Assembly (NCBI RefSeq): GCF_000967265.1
Contig: NZ_KQ033885.1
Span: 787,538 to 851,537, forward strand
Source: Bifidobacterium mellis
GTDB lineage: Bacteria; Actinomycetota; Actinomycetes; Actinomycetales; Bifidobacteriaceae
DNA: 64,000 nucleotides
Direction: 5' to 3'
The notes beneath the pieces are model-generated. The model was not told where the DNA came from. It searched no databases and saw nothing but the letters and a program-made list of their open reading frames with translations. This document shows positions 37,300-45,386 of this stretch, piece by piece. Position 1 is the first letter of the stretch, and each line of letters starts with the position of its first letter. A program made the position numbers and the translations under genes.

Positions 37300-38211
37300 A
37301 TGACGCTTGCCTACATTCCATCGCCGGGAATATCCAGCTTCCAACTGGGGCCGGTCACCATCAGGTTCTATGCCCTGACCATGCTTCTGGCCATCATCGT
37401 GGCTGCCTGGATCACGGCCAGACGCTGGAAGAAGGAGGGTGGCCGGACCGACCAGATTCTGGACATCGCCATCTGTGCGGTACCGGCCGGCATCGTCGGC
37501 GCAAGGCTCTATCACGTCATCACCACCCCCGAACGCTACTTCGGAGCCGATGGCAACCCAGCGGATATCCTGCGCATCTGGCGTGGAGGCCTGGGCATCT
37601 GGGGTGCGGTCCTCCTGGGAGCTCTGGCGGCCTGGGCCTGGTGCCGTCACAAGAATTACCCGACCGCCCTGCTGGCCGACAGCGTGGCTCCAGCCCTTCT
37701 GGTGGCACAGGCCATCGGGCGGCTGGGCAACTGGTTCAACCAGGAGCTCTACGGGGCTCCCACCACGCTGCCCTGGGGCCTGAAGATCGACGCGGCGGGT
37801 TCCGCCATCGGCAGCAGCGAACAGTGCTATGACGGGGCCACCTGCCCGACCGGCACCCTCTTCCAGCCAACATTCCTGTATGAGATGATCTGGAATCTGA
37901 TCGGCGCGGCCCTCCTGGTCTGGATCGGCCACAAGGCGGTGAACGTCCTCAAGGCCGGCTCCCTCTTCGCCCTCTATGTCATGTGGTACACCCTGGGGCG
38001 CACCTGGATCGAGGCCCTTCGCATCGACTTCGCCCACGAATTCCTGGGGGTCAGGATCAATGTCTGGGTGTCCATGACGGTTTTCTTCCTGGCGGCTGCA
38101 GCCTTCGTCCTCATCGGGCGCAAGGGCAAGCCGACCTCCCTGCTGTCCGAAAAGCTGAGGACCATCACCGAGCTTGAGGTCCGTCAGGAATCCGAGGCCC
38201 GGAGCAAGTAG
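37300..38211 (+). CDS. lgt: Prolipoprotein diacylglyceryl transferase
   Basis: 303 aa with about seven membrane helices. Adds diacylglycerol to the lipobox Cys of prolipoproteins such as those at 3601 and 19223. The Lgt signature GRLGNWFNQELYG is intact. The C-terminal tail is charged and cytoplasmic. Confidence 0.95.
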   Translation: MTLAYIPSPGISSFQLGPVTIRFYALTMLLAIIVAAWITARRWKKEGGRTDQILDIAICAVPAGIVGARLYHVITTPERYFGADGNPADILRIWRGGLGIWGAVLLGALAAWAWCRHKNYPTALLADSVAPALLVAQAIGRLGNWFNQELYGAPTTLPWGLKIDAAGSAIGSSEQCYDGATCPTGTLFQPTFLYEMIWNLIGAALLVWIGHKAVNVLKAGSLFALYVMWYTLGRTWIEALRIDFAHEFLGVRINVWVSMTVFFLAAAAFVLIGRKGKPTSLLSEKLRTITELEVRQESEARSK

Positions 38212-38288
38212 GGCGGGGGTCGGCCACCCAAGGGTCGGGACCTGTGTAATTGAGCTACAAACCGGTGCCGCCAGTCTTCCGCACAACA

Positions 38289-38294
38289 TAGAAT
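38289..38294 (+). promoter_or_regulatory. -10 element for a leaderless rpe mRNA
   Basis: TAGAAT ends 7 nt before the rpe ATG, with no ribosome binding site between. Confidence 0.55.
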
Positions 38295-38301
38295 AATCTT
38301 C

Positions 38302-38967
38302 ATGAGCATTCAGATAGCACCAAGCATTCTTTCCGCCGATTTCGCCAACCTGGAGCGGGATCTCAAGGCTATTGCCAATGCCGATATGGTCCACGTGGAT
38401 GTGATGGACCACCATTTCGTTCCCAACCTGACGCTTGGCGAGCCTGTGGTGGAGCGCATCTGCCAGGTGACCGACCTGCCGGTTGACGTGCATCTGATGA
38501 TCGAGGACCCCGACCGCTGGGCCCCTGAATTCGCCACGCTGGGTGTCGCCTCCGTCACCTTCCACACCGGAGCCGTCCATGCCCCGGTCCGTCTGGCCCG
38601 CCAGCTGCACGACATGGGGGTCAAGGCCTGTCTGGCCGTGCGCCCTGCCGAACCCGTGGAGCCCATTTTCGATATTCTCGATGAATTTGACATGATTCTG
38701 GTCATGACCGTGGAACCAGGCTTCGGCGGCCAGAAGTTCCTGGACAATCAGATGCCCAAGACCCGCCGCCTGCGTGACCAGATCACCGCCCGCGGACTCA
38801 AGACCCACATCCAGGTGGATGGCGGGGTAAGCCCCACCACGGCCCCCATCGTCGCAGAGGCTGGAGCCGATGTCCTGGTGGCAGGCTCTGCGGTCTACGG
38901 TGCCGACGACCCGGCCAAGGCCATTGACCAGATCAGGCAGGCCGCGCAGGTAAGCTACAAGGACTGA
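38302..38967 (+). CDS. rpe: Ribulose-phosphate 3-epimerase
   Basis: 221 aa TIM barrel that interconverts ribulose-5-phosphate and xylulose-5-phosphate. [42 protein letters not shown] and IQVDGGV carry the expected metal and catalytic residues. In bifidobacteria the product feeds the phosphoketolase shunt and PRPP synthesis. Confidence 0.95.
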   Translation: MSIQIAPSILSADFANLERDLKAIANADMVHVDVMDHHFVPNLTLGEPVVERICQVTDLPVDVHLMIEDPDRWAPEFATLGVASVTFHTGAVHAPVRLARQLHDMGVKACLAVRPAEPVEPIFDILDEFDMILVMTVEPGFGGQKFLDNQMPKTRRLRDQITARGLKTHIQVDGGVSPTTAPIVAEAGADVLVAGSAVYGADDPAKAIDQIRQAAQVSYKD

Positions 38968-38998
38968 CAGGTTTTGCAGGAAGAACGGAGATAGCCAG

Positions 38999-39262
38999 AT
39001 GAAGACCTTCGATGGGTTGTTTGAGGAGCTCACGACCAAGGCCAAGGAGCGCCCGGAAGGATCCTTGACTGTTGAAGAGCTGGACAAGGGCACGCATTTC
39101 ATCGGCAAGAAGATCAATGAAGAGGCCGGGGAGACCTGGATTGCAGCCGAGTACGAGGGCAAGGAGCGGACCGCCGAGGAGATGAGCCAGCTGCTGTATC
39201 ACATCCAGGTCATGATGATCGATCGGGGCATTACCTTGGAGGATGTCTACAGGTACCTGTGA
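38999..39262 (+). CDS. hisE: Phosphoribosyl-ATP pyrophosphatase
   Basis: 87 aa, an all-alpha MazG-like fold. It begins [15 protein letters not shown] and has [13 protein letters not shown] with the acidic metal ligands. It catalyses the second step of histidine synthesis, directly after HisG, whose gene follows 51 nt downstream. Confidence 0.93.
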   Translation: MKTFDGLFEELTTKAKERPEGSLTVEELDKGTHFIGKKINEEAGETWIAAEYEGKERTAEEMSQLLYHIQVMMIDRGITLEDVYRYL

Positions 39263-39283
39263 CCCCCCAATCCCATTCCGCTG

Positions 39284-39289
39284 TAGATT
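39284..39289 (+). promoter_or_regulatory. Possible -10 element of hisG
   Basis: TAGATT lies 24 nt before the GTG start, leaving room for the TAGGAGG ribosome binding site. No clear -35 is seen. Confidence 0.4.
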
Positions 39290-39313
39290 CGCTTCCGCAA
39301 TTAGGAGGTTGCC

Positions 39314-40165
39314 GTGTTGAAGGTCGCGGTGCCCAATAAAGGCATGTTGTCCCAGCCCGCATGGAGACTATTGTCAGAGTCCGGCTATCGTCTGCGTTCC
39401 AACGATCGGCAGCTGGTAGTCGATGACGTCGACAACGACATCCAGCTCTTTTACTTAAGGCCCAACGATATAGCGGTCTATGTCGGCCTGGGAACCATCG
39501 ATCTGGGCATCACCGGGCGTGATCTTCTGTTGAATTCGGGTACCGGGGCCGTCGAGGTCGCCCAGCTGGGATTCGGCGCTTCCACCTTCAGGTTCGCCGC
39601 TCCGGAGGCCAGCTCCATCAACACCCTGCAGGACGTGGACGGCAAGCGGATCGGCACCACCTTCGACCGGCTTCTTGAAGACTACCTGACCAGTAAGGGG
39701 CTCAAGGCTGAACTGATCCACTTGGACGGGGCAGTGGAGTCGTCGGTTCAGCTTGGGGTGGCTGACCTCATAGCCGATGTGGTCTCCACCGGCACCACCC
39801 TGCGCAACGCCGGGCTTCGGGTCTTCGGCGATCCCATTCTGAAGTCGGAGGGTATTCTCATCAGGTCGCCCCGCCTGGATCCGGATGATGAGCGCCTGGC
39901 GGTCATGTCCCGTAGGCTGGAGGGTGTGCTGACAGCCCGCCGCTATGTACTGATGGATTACGACATCCCGGTTGAGCGTGTAGCCATGGCTGTGGGCATC
40001 ACGCCCGGGTATGAGTCTCCGACAGTCTCCTCCCTGCACGACAAGCAGTGGGCGGCGGTCAGGGCCATGGTACCCAGGGACCAGGTGAACAACCTCATGG
40101 ACCGGCTTTATGAAATTGGCGCGCGCGCCATCCTTGTAACAGCCCTTCAAGCCTCTAGAATGTAG
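39314..40165 (+). CDS. hisG: ATP phosphoribosyltransferase (long form)
   Basis: 283 aa, GTG start with TAGGAGG ahead. Commits PRPP and ATP to histidine synthesis. The N-terminal catalytic half shows VAVPNKGML and [10 protein letters not shown]; the C-terminal ACT-like domain (about the last 75 residues) is the feedback-binding part of the long-form enzyme. Confidence 0.95.
   Translation: MLKVAVPNKGMLSQPAWRLLSESGYRLRSNDRQLVVDDVDNDIQLFYLRPNDIAVYVGLGTIDLGITGRDLLLNSGTGAVEVAQLGFGASTFRFAAPEASSINTLQDVDGKRIGTTFDRLLEDYLTSKGLKAELIHLDGAVESSVQLGVADLIADVVSTGTTLRNAGLRVFGDPILKSEGILIRSPRLDPDDERLAVMSRRLEGVLTARRYVLMDYDIPVERVAMAVGITPGYESPTVSSLHDKQWAAVRAMVPRDQVNNLMDRLYEIGARAILVTALQASRM
40156..40161 (+). promoter_or_regulatory. 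-10 element for a leaderless pgsA mRNA
   Basis: TAGAAT lies inside the last codons of hisG and ends 8 nt before the pgsA ATG. Confidence 0.5.
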
Positions 40166-40169
40166 TCGG

Positions 40170-40802
40170 ATGGCACTGATCGATCGAATTTCACGCAGCA
40201 GGTACAGCCCTGAGCCGAGGTCGGTGATTCTCACCGTACCCAATGTCATCAGCCTGCTTCGTATCCTGTCCATACCCCTTATTGCCTACCTGGTGGCCAA
40301 CCGGCATCTGATCATCTCCCTGGTGGTCATGCTGATTTCGGCCCTGTCGGACGGTATGGATGGGGTCATTGCCCGCAGGTTCAACCAGGTCAGCAAGCTG
40401 GGGCAGATTCTGGACCCGGTGGCCGATCGTCTGCTCATTCTCTGCTCTGTCCTTGCCCTGAGCATCGCCTCCATACTGCCCTGGTGGCTTCTGGCCCTGG
40501 TCGGTGCCAGGGATGTGCTCATGGGCCTGCTGGTTCTGGCTCTGGCCCAACACAACTACGGCCCTCTGCCGGTGCACTTCGCGGGCAAGACCGGAACGGC
40601 CGTGCTCATGCTTGCCATACCTGCCCTGATCTTTGCGGATGTGGGCACTTCCGCCTTCTTCCGCTTCTTCCATCTGGTGGCTCTTGCCGCCGTCATCTGG
40701 GGTGTGGCGCTCTACTGGCTGGCAGGGCTGATCTACGCACGTCAAGGCATTGGACTGCTTCGTCAGGACCATCAGGACCATCAGGATGGCCATCATGACT
40801 GA
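40170..40802 (+). CDS. pgsA: CDP-alcohol phosphatidyltransferase (PgsA-type)
   Basis: 210 aa, about five membrane helices. The full signature is visible: DG-x-DG-x2-AR-x8-G-x3-D-x3-D, reading DGMDGVIARR then SKLGQILDPVAD. It most likely makes phosphatidylglycerophosphate; another headgroup cannot be excluded. The His/Gln/Asp-rich C-terminus is encoded by 9-bp repeats. It overlaps the next gene by 8 nt. Confidence 0.85.
   Translation: MALIDRISRSRYSPEPRSVILTVPNVISLLRILSIPLIAYLVANRHLIISLVVMLISALSDGMDGVIARRFNQVSKLGQILDPVADRLLILCSVLALSIASILPWWLLALVGARDVLMGLLVLALAQHNYGPLPVHFAGKTGTAVLMLAIPALIFADVGTSAFFRFFHLVALAAVIWGVALYWLAGLIYARQGIGLLRQDHQDHQDGHHD
40761..40787 (+). repeat. Three 9-bp tandem repeats at the pgsA/DUF881 junction
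   Basis: CGTCAGGAC, CATCAGGAC and CATCAGGAT lie head to tail. They encode the pgsA tail and also contain the AGGATGG likely used as ribosome binding site of the next gene. Confidence 0.7.
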
Positions 40803-41751
40803 GCCACAGATGACGCCTGAATCCTTCCCCGTGCCGCCCGACCGTGCCCTGATTCACCGCCGGGCGGCTTTTTCGCATTCCACTGCCGGCCTGGAGCGCC
40901 ACTATGTGGATGAGGAGAGCTCCGAGCCCTCCCAGGAGTCCATTCGTCGGCGCATGGCCGATGAGTCCCTGAGGCTGATCGATGACCTGACCAACCGTCC
41001 CATGGATCCCATGTTCGAGGATGCCCGCCTGCTGCCCGCTGAGCGCAGATCACCGGTGAGTGTCTGGGTGAACAGGATCCTGGTCTTCGTCATCTGCGTG
41101 CTGGTCGGCTTGGCGGGCACGGGCATAGTGCAGGTGCTGCACAGGGACCCGCGTCAGAAGGTGCGCGAAAAGCTGATTACCCAGGTAGAGGCGGTCAGCA
41201 AGCGTGCCAACGACCTCAACGGGCAGATTTCTGACCTCAACGGCAATATCGACACGCTTTCGGGTCAAGTGGGTGGCCAGGGCCGGAACGACACGCAGAC
41301 CGCCGACGATCTGACCAACGGTACCAGCAAGGTGCAGGGCCAGGGCATCGTCATCACCCTGGCCAACCCTATAGCCTCCAAGGATGCCCGGGACAATGCT
41401 GATCAGATCAAACTGGTCACGGACCAGGACCTGCAGTGGTTTCTGACCAAGCTTTGGTCTGCGGGAGCCGAGGCCATCGCCATCAACGGCAATAGAATAG
41501 GAACGCAGACTTCAGTGCGCACGGCCGGTCAGACCATCCTGGTGGGGACCGCCTCCATTGAGGCGCCCTATAAGATCGAGGCCATAGGCGACCAGGGCGC
41601 CCTGTCTGATCTGATGGCTCGTAGCGATCTGCAGAATCGTCTGCGTGACCTGAAGAATGCGAACATCACCGTCAATGTGAATAAGCAGCGGCGCCTGAAC
41701 CTGAATGCTGTCGGTCTGCCCAATCTGTCCTATGCCGGAAGGAGTCATTGA
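40795..41751 (+). CDS. DUF881 family membrane protein (first copy)
   Basis: About 318 aa. A long cytoplasmic N-terminus, one membrane helix (about residues 95-115), a coiled-coil segment with repeated DLNG, and a DUF881 extracytoplasmic domain with GQGIVITLANP. DUF881 proteins commonly flank sbp in actinobacteria; their role is not established. The start overlaps pgsA by 8 nt. Confidence 0.85.
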   Translation: MTEPQMTPESFPVPPDRALIHRRAAFSHSTAGLERHYVDEESSEPSQESIRRRMADESLRLIDDLTNRPMDPMFEDARLLPAERRSPVSVWVNRILVFVICVLVGLAGTGIVQVLHRDPRQKVREKLITQVEAVSKRANDLNGQISDLNGNIDTLSGQVGGQGRNDTQTADDLTNGTSKVQGQGIVITLANPIASKDARDNADQIKLVTDQDLQWFLTKLWSAGAEAIAINGNRIGTQTSVRTAGQTILVGTASIEAPYKIEAIGDQGALSDLMARSDLQNRLRDLKNANITVNVNKQRRLNLNAVGLPNLSYAGRSH

Positions 41752-41752
41752 C

Positions 41753-42085
41753 ATGTCGGCAATTCTCGGCCTGATCCTAGGCGTGGTGGCGGGCATCTTC
41801 CTCAAGCCCGACATTCCCATCGTCCTGCAGCCCTACCTGCCCATTATGGTGGTGGCGGCCCTGGATGCATTGATGGGCGCGGTCCGTTCCTACTTCGAGC
41901 GCAGCTTCTCGGACCGGGTCTTCGTGGTCTCCTTCATCTCCAACGTGATCACCGCCACTCTGCTGGTCTTCCTGGGCAACCAGCTGGGCGTGGGCTCCCA
42001 ACTGTCCACGGCCGTGATCGTGGTTCTGGGCATCCGCATCTTCTCCAACGTCTCCGCTATTCGGCGGTTCATTTTCAAGGGGTGA
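41753..42085 (+). CDS. sbp: Small basic protein (DUF1290)
   Basis: About 110 aa with three or four membrane helices. It begins MSAILGLILGVVAGIFL and has ALDALMGAVRSYFERSFSD, typical of DUF1290/Sbp. GGAAGGAG precedes the ATG. In several Gram-positives sbp lies near division genes; function unknown. Confidence 0.88.
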   Translation: MSAILGLILGVVAGIFLKPDIPIVLQPYLPIMVVAALDALMGAVRSYFERSFSDRVFVVSFISNVITATLLVFLGNQLGVGSQLSTAVIVVLGIRIFSNVSAIRRFIFKG

Positions 42086-42089
42086 TCAT

Positions 42090-42923
42090 ATGAGACACAC
42101 CCTCAGGAAGAAACGCGATGAACAGATGCCCAAGAGCATTCCACCCAGGCGGCCTGGGCGGGTCAGGGCCCCATCCGACGATACGCAGACCGGCGCTTTC
42201 CCTGTGGTTCGCCGGAGGCCTCTGCGCACACTCAACTCCAACGCCACCAGGGTCAGGCTGGTCACCAGCGTCCTGGTTGCCCTTATGTGTGCGCTGCTGG
42301 GCTTCGGGTACGCCGTCCAGGTGCGCAATAACCAGTCCTCCTACCAGAGCCTGTCCGAGGAAGAGCTGGTGCGGGTGCTGGACGAGACCAGCAATCAGGT
42401 CGACAAGCTGGAGGAGCGCAAGAGCCAGCTCAACCAGCAGCTGACCTCCATCAAGTCCGCCGCCGATAAGCAGAAGGAGGCCGCCCGCATCGCCCAGCAG
42501 AACGAACAGAGCAGCGGCATCCTGTCCGGACGGCTGCCGGCCCAGGGCAGGGGAGTGGTCGTAACGGTCACTGAGGACAGCGACCGCGTGGATGCCTCGA
42601 CCATGTTCAACCTGATCGAGGAGCTGCGCAATGCCGGGGCTGAGGTCATATCCTTCAACGATGTCCGGGTGGTCACCAACACCTATCTGCTGGATACCCG
42701 CACCGGCCTGCAGTGCGACCACGCCAAGCTGCACAGCCCATATGTGGTCAAGGCCATCGGAGACCCGGACAGCCTGCAGAACGCCATTCAGATCGCCGGG
42801 GGAGTGGGCTCGCGGATCAAGGTGCAGTTCCATGCATCCGTATCGGTGGACCAGTCCGATAGTGTCAAAATCGACCAGGTTCGACGCGTGCAGGACTATC
42901 AGTATGCAAAGCCTGTAGAATAG
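42090..42923 (+). CDS. DUF881 family membrane protein (second copy)
   Basis: 277 aa. A basic N-terminus, one membrane helix (about residues 52-75), a coiled coil rich in Glu/Gln/Lys, then the DUF881 domain with GRGVVVTVTED and AEVISFNDVRVV. It starts 4 nt after sbp. The two DUF881 copies enclosing sbp suggest one membrane complex (inference). Confidence 0.87.
   Translation: MRHTLRKKRDEQMPKSIPPRRPGRVRAPSDDTQTGAFPVVRRRPLRTLNSNATRVRLVTSVLVALMCALLGFGYAVQVRNNQSSYQSLSEEELVRVLDETSNQVDKLEERKSQLNQQLTSIKSAADKQKEAARIAQQNEQSSGILSGRLPAQGRGVVVTVTEDSDRVDASTMFNLIEELRNAGAEVISFNDVRVVTNTYLLDTRTGLQCDHAKLHSPYVVKAIGDPDSLQNAIQIAGGVGSRIKVQFHASVSVDQSDSVKIDQVRRVQDYQYAKPVE
42916..42921 (+). promoter_or_regulatory. -10 element for a leaderless garA mRNA
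   Basis: TAGAAT overlaps the end of the DUF881 gene and ends 8 nt before the garA ATG. Confidence 0.5.
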
Positions 42924-42929
42924 GCAGTT

Positions 42930-43373
42930 ATGACAGAACCTATTCCCACTGCGGGCGAGACGACCATCATCGGCATGCCGGCCCTGAATATTCCAGTCAC
43001 CTCCAACGGTGACCGTCCACTGACCAAGGACGACCTGGAGACCATGGCCCGATTGCCTGAGGGCACAGCCCTGCTGATCTCCACCAGGGGAGCGGTGTCG
43101 GGATCGCGTTATCTGCTGGATGAGGACCAGGTCAGCGTGGGCCGTGATCCGAAGGCGGACATTCTGTTGGACGACTCGACGGTCTCCAGGGCGCACGCCA
43201 TTTTTGTACGGACCGATCATGGCTTCCGTGTCGAGGACACGGGCAGCCTCAACGGAACCTACGTCAACCGTGAACGTGTGGACCAGGCCGACCTGCACAA
43301 CGGCGACGAGATCATGATCGGCAAGTTCCGGTTGGTCTACTTCGATAATCGGGCAGTCATCTCCAAGAACTGA
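42930..43373 (+). CDS. garA: GarA/OdhI-type FHA domain protein
   Basis: 147 aa. The N-terminus carries E-T-T (residues 10-12), resembling the phosphorylated Thr motif of GarA and OdhI. The FHA domain follows with VGRDPKADILLDDSTVSRAH and GSLNGTYVN. In relatives, the unphosphorylated protein inhibits 2-oxoglutarate dehydrogenase and activates glutamate synthase, switched by Pkn-type kinases. Bifidobacteria usually lack a full TCA cycle, so targets may differ here. Confidence 0.88.
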   Translation: MTEPIPTAGETTIIGMPALNIPVTSNGDRPLTKDDLETMARLPEGTALLISTRGAVSGSRYLLDEDQVSVGRDPKADILLDDSTVSRAHAIFVRTDHGFRVEDTGSLNGTYVNRERVDQADLHNGDEIMIGKFRLVYFDNRAVISKN

Positions 43374-43386
43374 CAGGGGGCTTGAC

Positions 43387-43983
43387 ATGGCCGAAGAGGC
43401 GCCGATGCTGGTGCAGGGGGAACTCTTTTCGCCTGAGCAGGCCGAAGGCACGACCCGTGGCTACCGTGGCACGGTCGCAGCCAAGGTGGCCGGCATCACC
43501 TATCGACAGCTGGATTATTGGGCCCGCAAGCGGATTGTGGAGCCATCAATCAAGGCCTCGCACGGTTCAGGCTCCCGCAGGCTTTATTCCTTCAAGGATG
43601 TCGTCATCCTGGCTGTTCTCAAGCGACTCCTGGATGCCGGCGTCAACCTGGTCAACGCCACGAGCACTGTGGCTTATCTTGAGCGTCGGACCGTCGGCCA
43701 GCTGGAGCACGTGACCGTGGTCTGCGACGGCGACGAGGTCACCGAATGCTCAGGCCCCGATCAGGTATTCGCCTTGATGCAGTCCGGGCGTGCCGTCTTT
43801 GCTGTCTCTGTGGGCGCAATCTGGCATCGCATGGATTTGGAATTGCAGACCTGCGACCATGTGGATTTGACTACCGGACAGCTGACCCCGGGACTGCCTG
43901 AGCGGCCCATCGACGAGCTGACGGCCATGCGTCTTCGTCAGCGTCTGGAGCACCAACACGAGCAGCGTCAGCGGGCTGCCTGA
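43387..43983 (+). CDS. ftsR: MerR-family regulator, FtsR-like
   Basis: 198 aa. The N-terminal winged helix contains GITYRQLDYWARKRIVEPS and GSGSRRLYSFKDVVIL. The C-terminal part has no Cys-rich metal site, so it is not a classical metal sensor. A MerR gene directly after garA/odhI is FtsR in Corynebacterium, an activator of ftsZ; the same role is inferred from position. GGGGG lies close upstream of the ATG. Confidence 0.85.
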   Translation: MAEEAPMLVQGELFSPEQAEGTTRGYRGTVAAKVAGITYRQLDYWARKRIVEPSIKASHGSGSRRLYSFKDVVILAVLKRLLDAGVNLVNATSTVAYLERRTVGQLEHVTVVCDGDEVTECSGPDQVFALMQSGRAVFAVSVGAIWHRMDLELQTCDHVDLTTGQLTPGLPERPIDELTAMRLRQRLEHQHEQRQRAA

Positions 43984-44027
43984 ACGGAATGTGAGGGTAT
44001 CAATAGGGGAGAAAAACAATAAGTAAT

Positions 44028-44057
44028 TTGACATAACGTACATTATCGGCTTATTAG
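44028..44057 (+). promoter_or_regulatory. Strong promoter with central quasi-palindrome
   Basis: A perfect TTGACA (44028-44033) is followed after 17 nt by TTATTA, or after 18 nt by TATTAG. The spacer holds ATAACGTACATTAT (44033-44046), palindromic at 12 of 14 positions, a likely operator. No convincing gene follows on this strand. Confidence 0.55.
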
Positions 44058-44063
44058 GTCATG

Positions 44064-44191
44064 ATTTCGATTGCGCCGTTTTCCGGTGATTTTCCAGCGA
44101 TTCCATGGTCTCTTTATTATGGTCGTCTCGGTGACGTCGCAAGAGCATCGCTCACAATTATCAATGGCCACCCGGGTGATCTCGGGTGGCC
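44064..44191 (+). ncRNA. Candidate small RNA downstream of the 44028 promoter
   Basis: Transcription from the promoter at 44028 would start near 44064. The next strong structure is a 9-bp stem (GGCCACCCG at 44166-44174 with CGGGTGGCC at 44183-44191). No open frame with ribosome binding site or recognisable product lies between. The stem may instead be a shared terminator for ftsR and the facing HAD gene. Existence is inferred. Confidence 0.3.
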
Positions 44192-44231
44192 CCCTAAAGC
44201 ATAAATGTGGTTCTATGCGGTTCTGGCCGAC

Positions 44232-44963
44232 TCAATGCTGGGTATGGTCGTTGTCGAAGTAATCATCGACAGCTTGGCACAGCTGGTCGACCTGCTCGAT
44301 GATTCGGTAGCAGCCGTGAGACTCGAGTTCCCCGGGTTCGGCATAGCCCCAGCGGCATCCTAGGCAGTCCAGGCCGGTTTCCAAGGCGCCATCGGCATCG
44401 GTCCAACGGTCACCGACCATAAGGGCCCTGTCGCCGAGCTTTGCATTGCAACCGATCTTCTCAAGTGCGTAGGTGATGACCTGGGCCTTGGTAATCCTTG
44501 TGGAGTCCTTGCTTGCTCCATAGACACCATCTACCAGTGGCGTCAGCCCGAAGTGGTCACAGACCGGCAGAGCCTGATACTCGGGTTTGCAGGTGGCCAC
44601 AGCTATAGTCAGACCATGCTGACGCATACGACTCAGCTGTTTTGGAATGCCGTCAAAGACCGTAGCGAGCAGGCGTCCAGGGACCTGGTGTCCTGGATGC
44701 TCCGGATCCTCGAAGGCTGCTATCCCGCTGTAATAACGCCGGTAGATTTGCACGCCCCTATCGACATCTTCCTCTCTGATGCCGTTGTGGCGCAAGGACA
44801 CTTCGATAGCCGGTCCAATGAATCGTCGAAGCGCGCCCTCATCGGGCACAGGATGACCAAGCTCTTTGAAAGTTTGTATCACAGAGGCGATAATGCCCGG
44901 ATGAGAAGCTGTCAGGGTGCCGTCCAGATCCAAGAGAACCAGGCGGCTCGGTGATTTACTCAT
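44232..44963 (-). CDS. HAD-superfamily hydrolase, phosphoglycolate phosphatase-like
   Basis: 243 aa. Motif I is LLDLDGTL with nucleophile Asp about 12; motif II Thr lies in AVATCKPE; motif III Lys is near TKAQVI; motif IV reads MVGDRWTDADGA. The helical cap between motif I and II is of the Gph/PPase type. The substrate is unknown. It overlaps rbpA by 8 nt, so it is probably cotranscribed with it. Confidence 0.85.
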   Translation of the reverse strand: MSKSPSRLVLLDLDGTLTASHPGIIASVIQTFKELGHPVPDEGALRRFIGPAIEVSLRHNGIREEDVDRGVQIYRRYYSGIAAFEDPEHPGHQVPGRLLATVFDGIPKQLSRMRQHGLTIAVATCKPEYQALPVCDHFGLTPLVDGVYGASKDSTRITKAQVITYALEKIGCNAKLGDRALMVGDRWTDADGALETGLDCLGCRWGYAEPGELESHGCYRIIEQVDQLCQAVDDYFDNDHTQH

Positions 44964-45303
44964 AGTCGGGGAACCATCCTTCGCGGTGCATTTTCAGACG
45001 CTTGTCCAGCACAGCCTTGAGCTCGTCCTCGGACCGACGCTCCAGCAGCATGTCCCAGTGGGTCCTGGTCGGCTTGCCGGTCTTGCCGGACTCCTGCTCG
45101 TCGTGTCCCTCAAGGTGAGCGATCTGCCCGCAGCGGCACTCCCACTCCTGGGGCACCTCAGCACCCTCAGCCAGCGGCAGAATGGTCCGATGGCCCTTTG
45201 GGCAGATATAGGCGACCTCGCTGCGTGCCGCGAAGTCCACATTTTGATCGGATTCTAGGGACTTCGCCCCAATGCTCATGCCGCGAAGACTGCGCTCTGC
45301 CAT
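44956..45303 (-). CDS. rbpA: RNA polymerase-binding protein RbpA
   Basis: 115 aa. Actinobacterial RbpA stabilises sigma-A holoenzyme and open complexes. The N-terminal tail, the RbpA core with YICPKGH and WECRCG, and the basic linker plus sigma-interaction helix (THWDMLLERRSEDELKAVLD) are all visible. TGGAGGAATC precedes the ATG. Confidence 0.95.
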   Translation of the reverse strand: MAERSLRGMSIGAKSLESDQNVDFAARSEVAYICPKGHRTILPLAEGAEVPQEWECRCGQIAHLEGHDEQESGKTGKPTRTHWDMLLERRSEDELKAVLDKRLKMHREGWFPDYE

Positions 45304-45386
45304 GATTCCTCCATACTCGTGTCCGTCCTGCTTCCAAGCTACAGAACAGTGTTGACCTGAAACTTATTCCCTGATTGGGCCCGTGT

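Noticed and set aside
37285-39162. Minus-strand frame spanning lgt, rpe and hisE
   Set aside because: Runs antisense through three well-supported genes and shows no motif.
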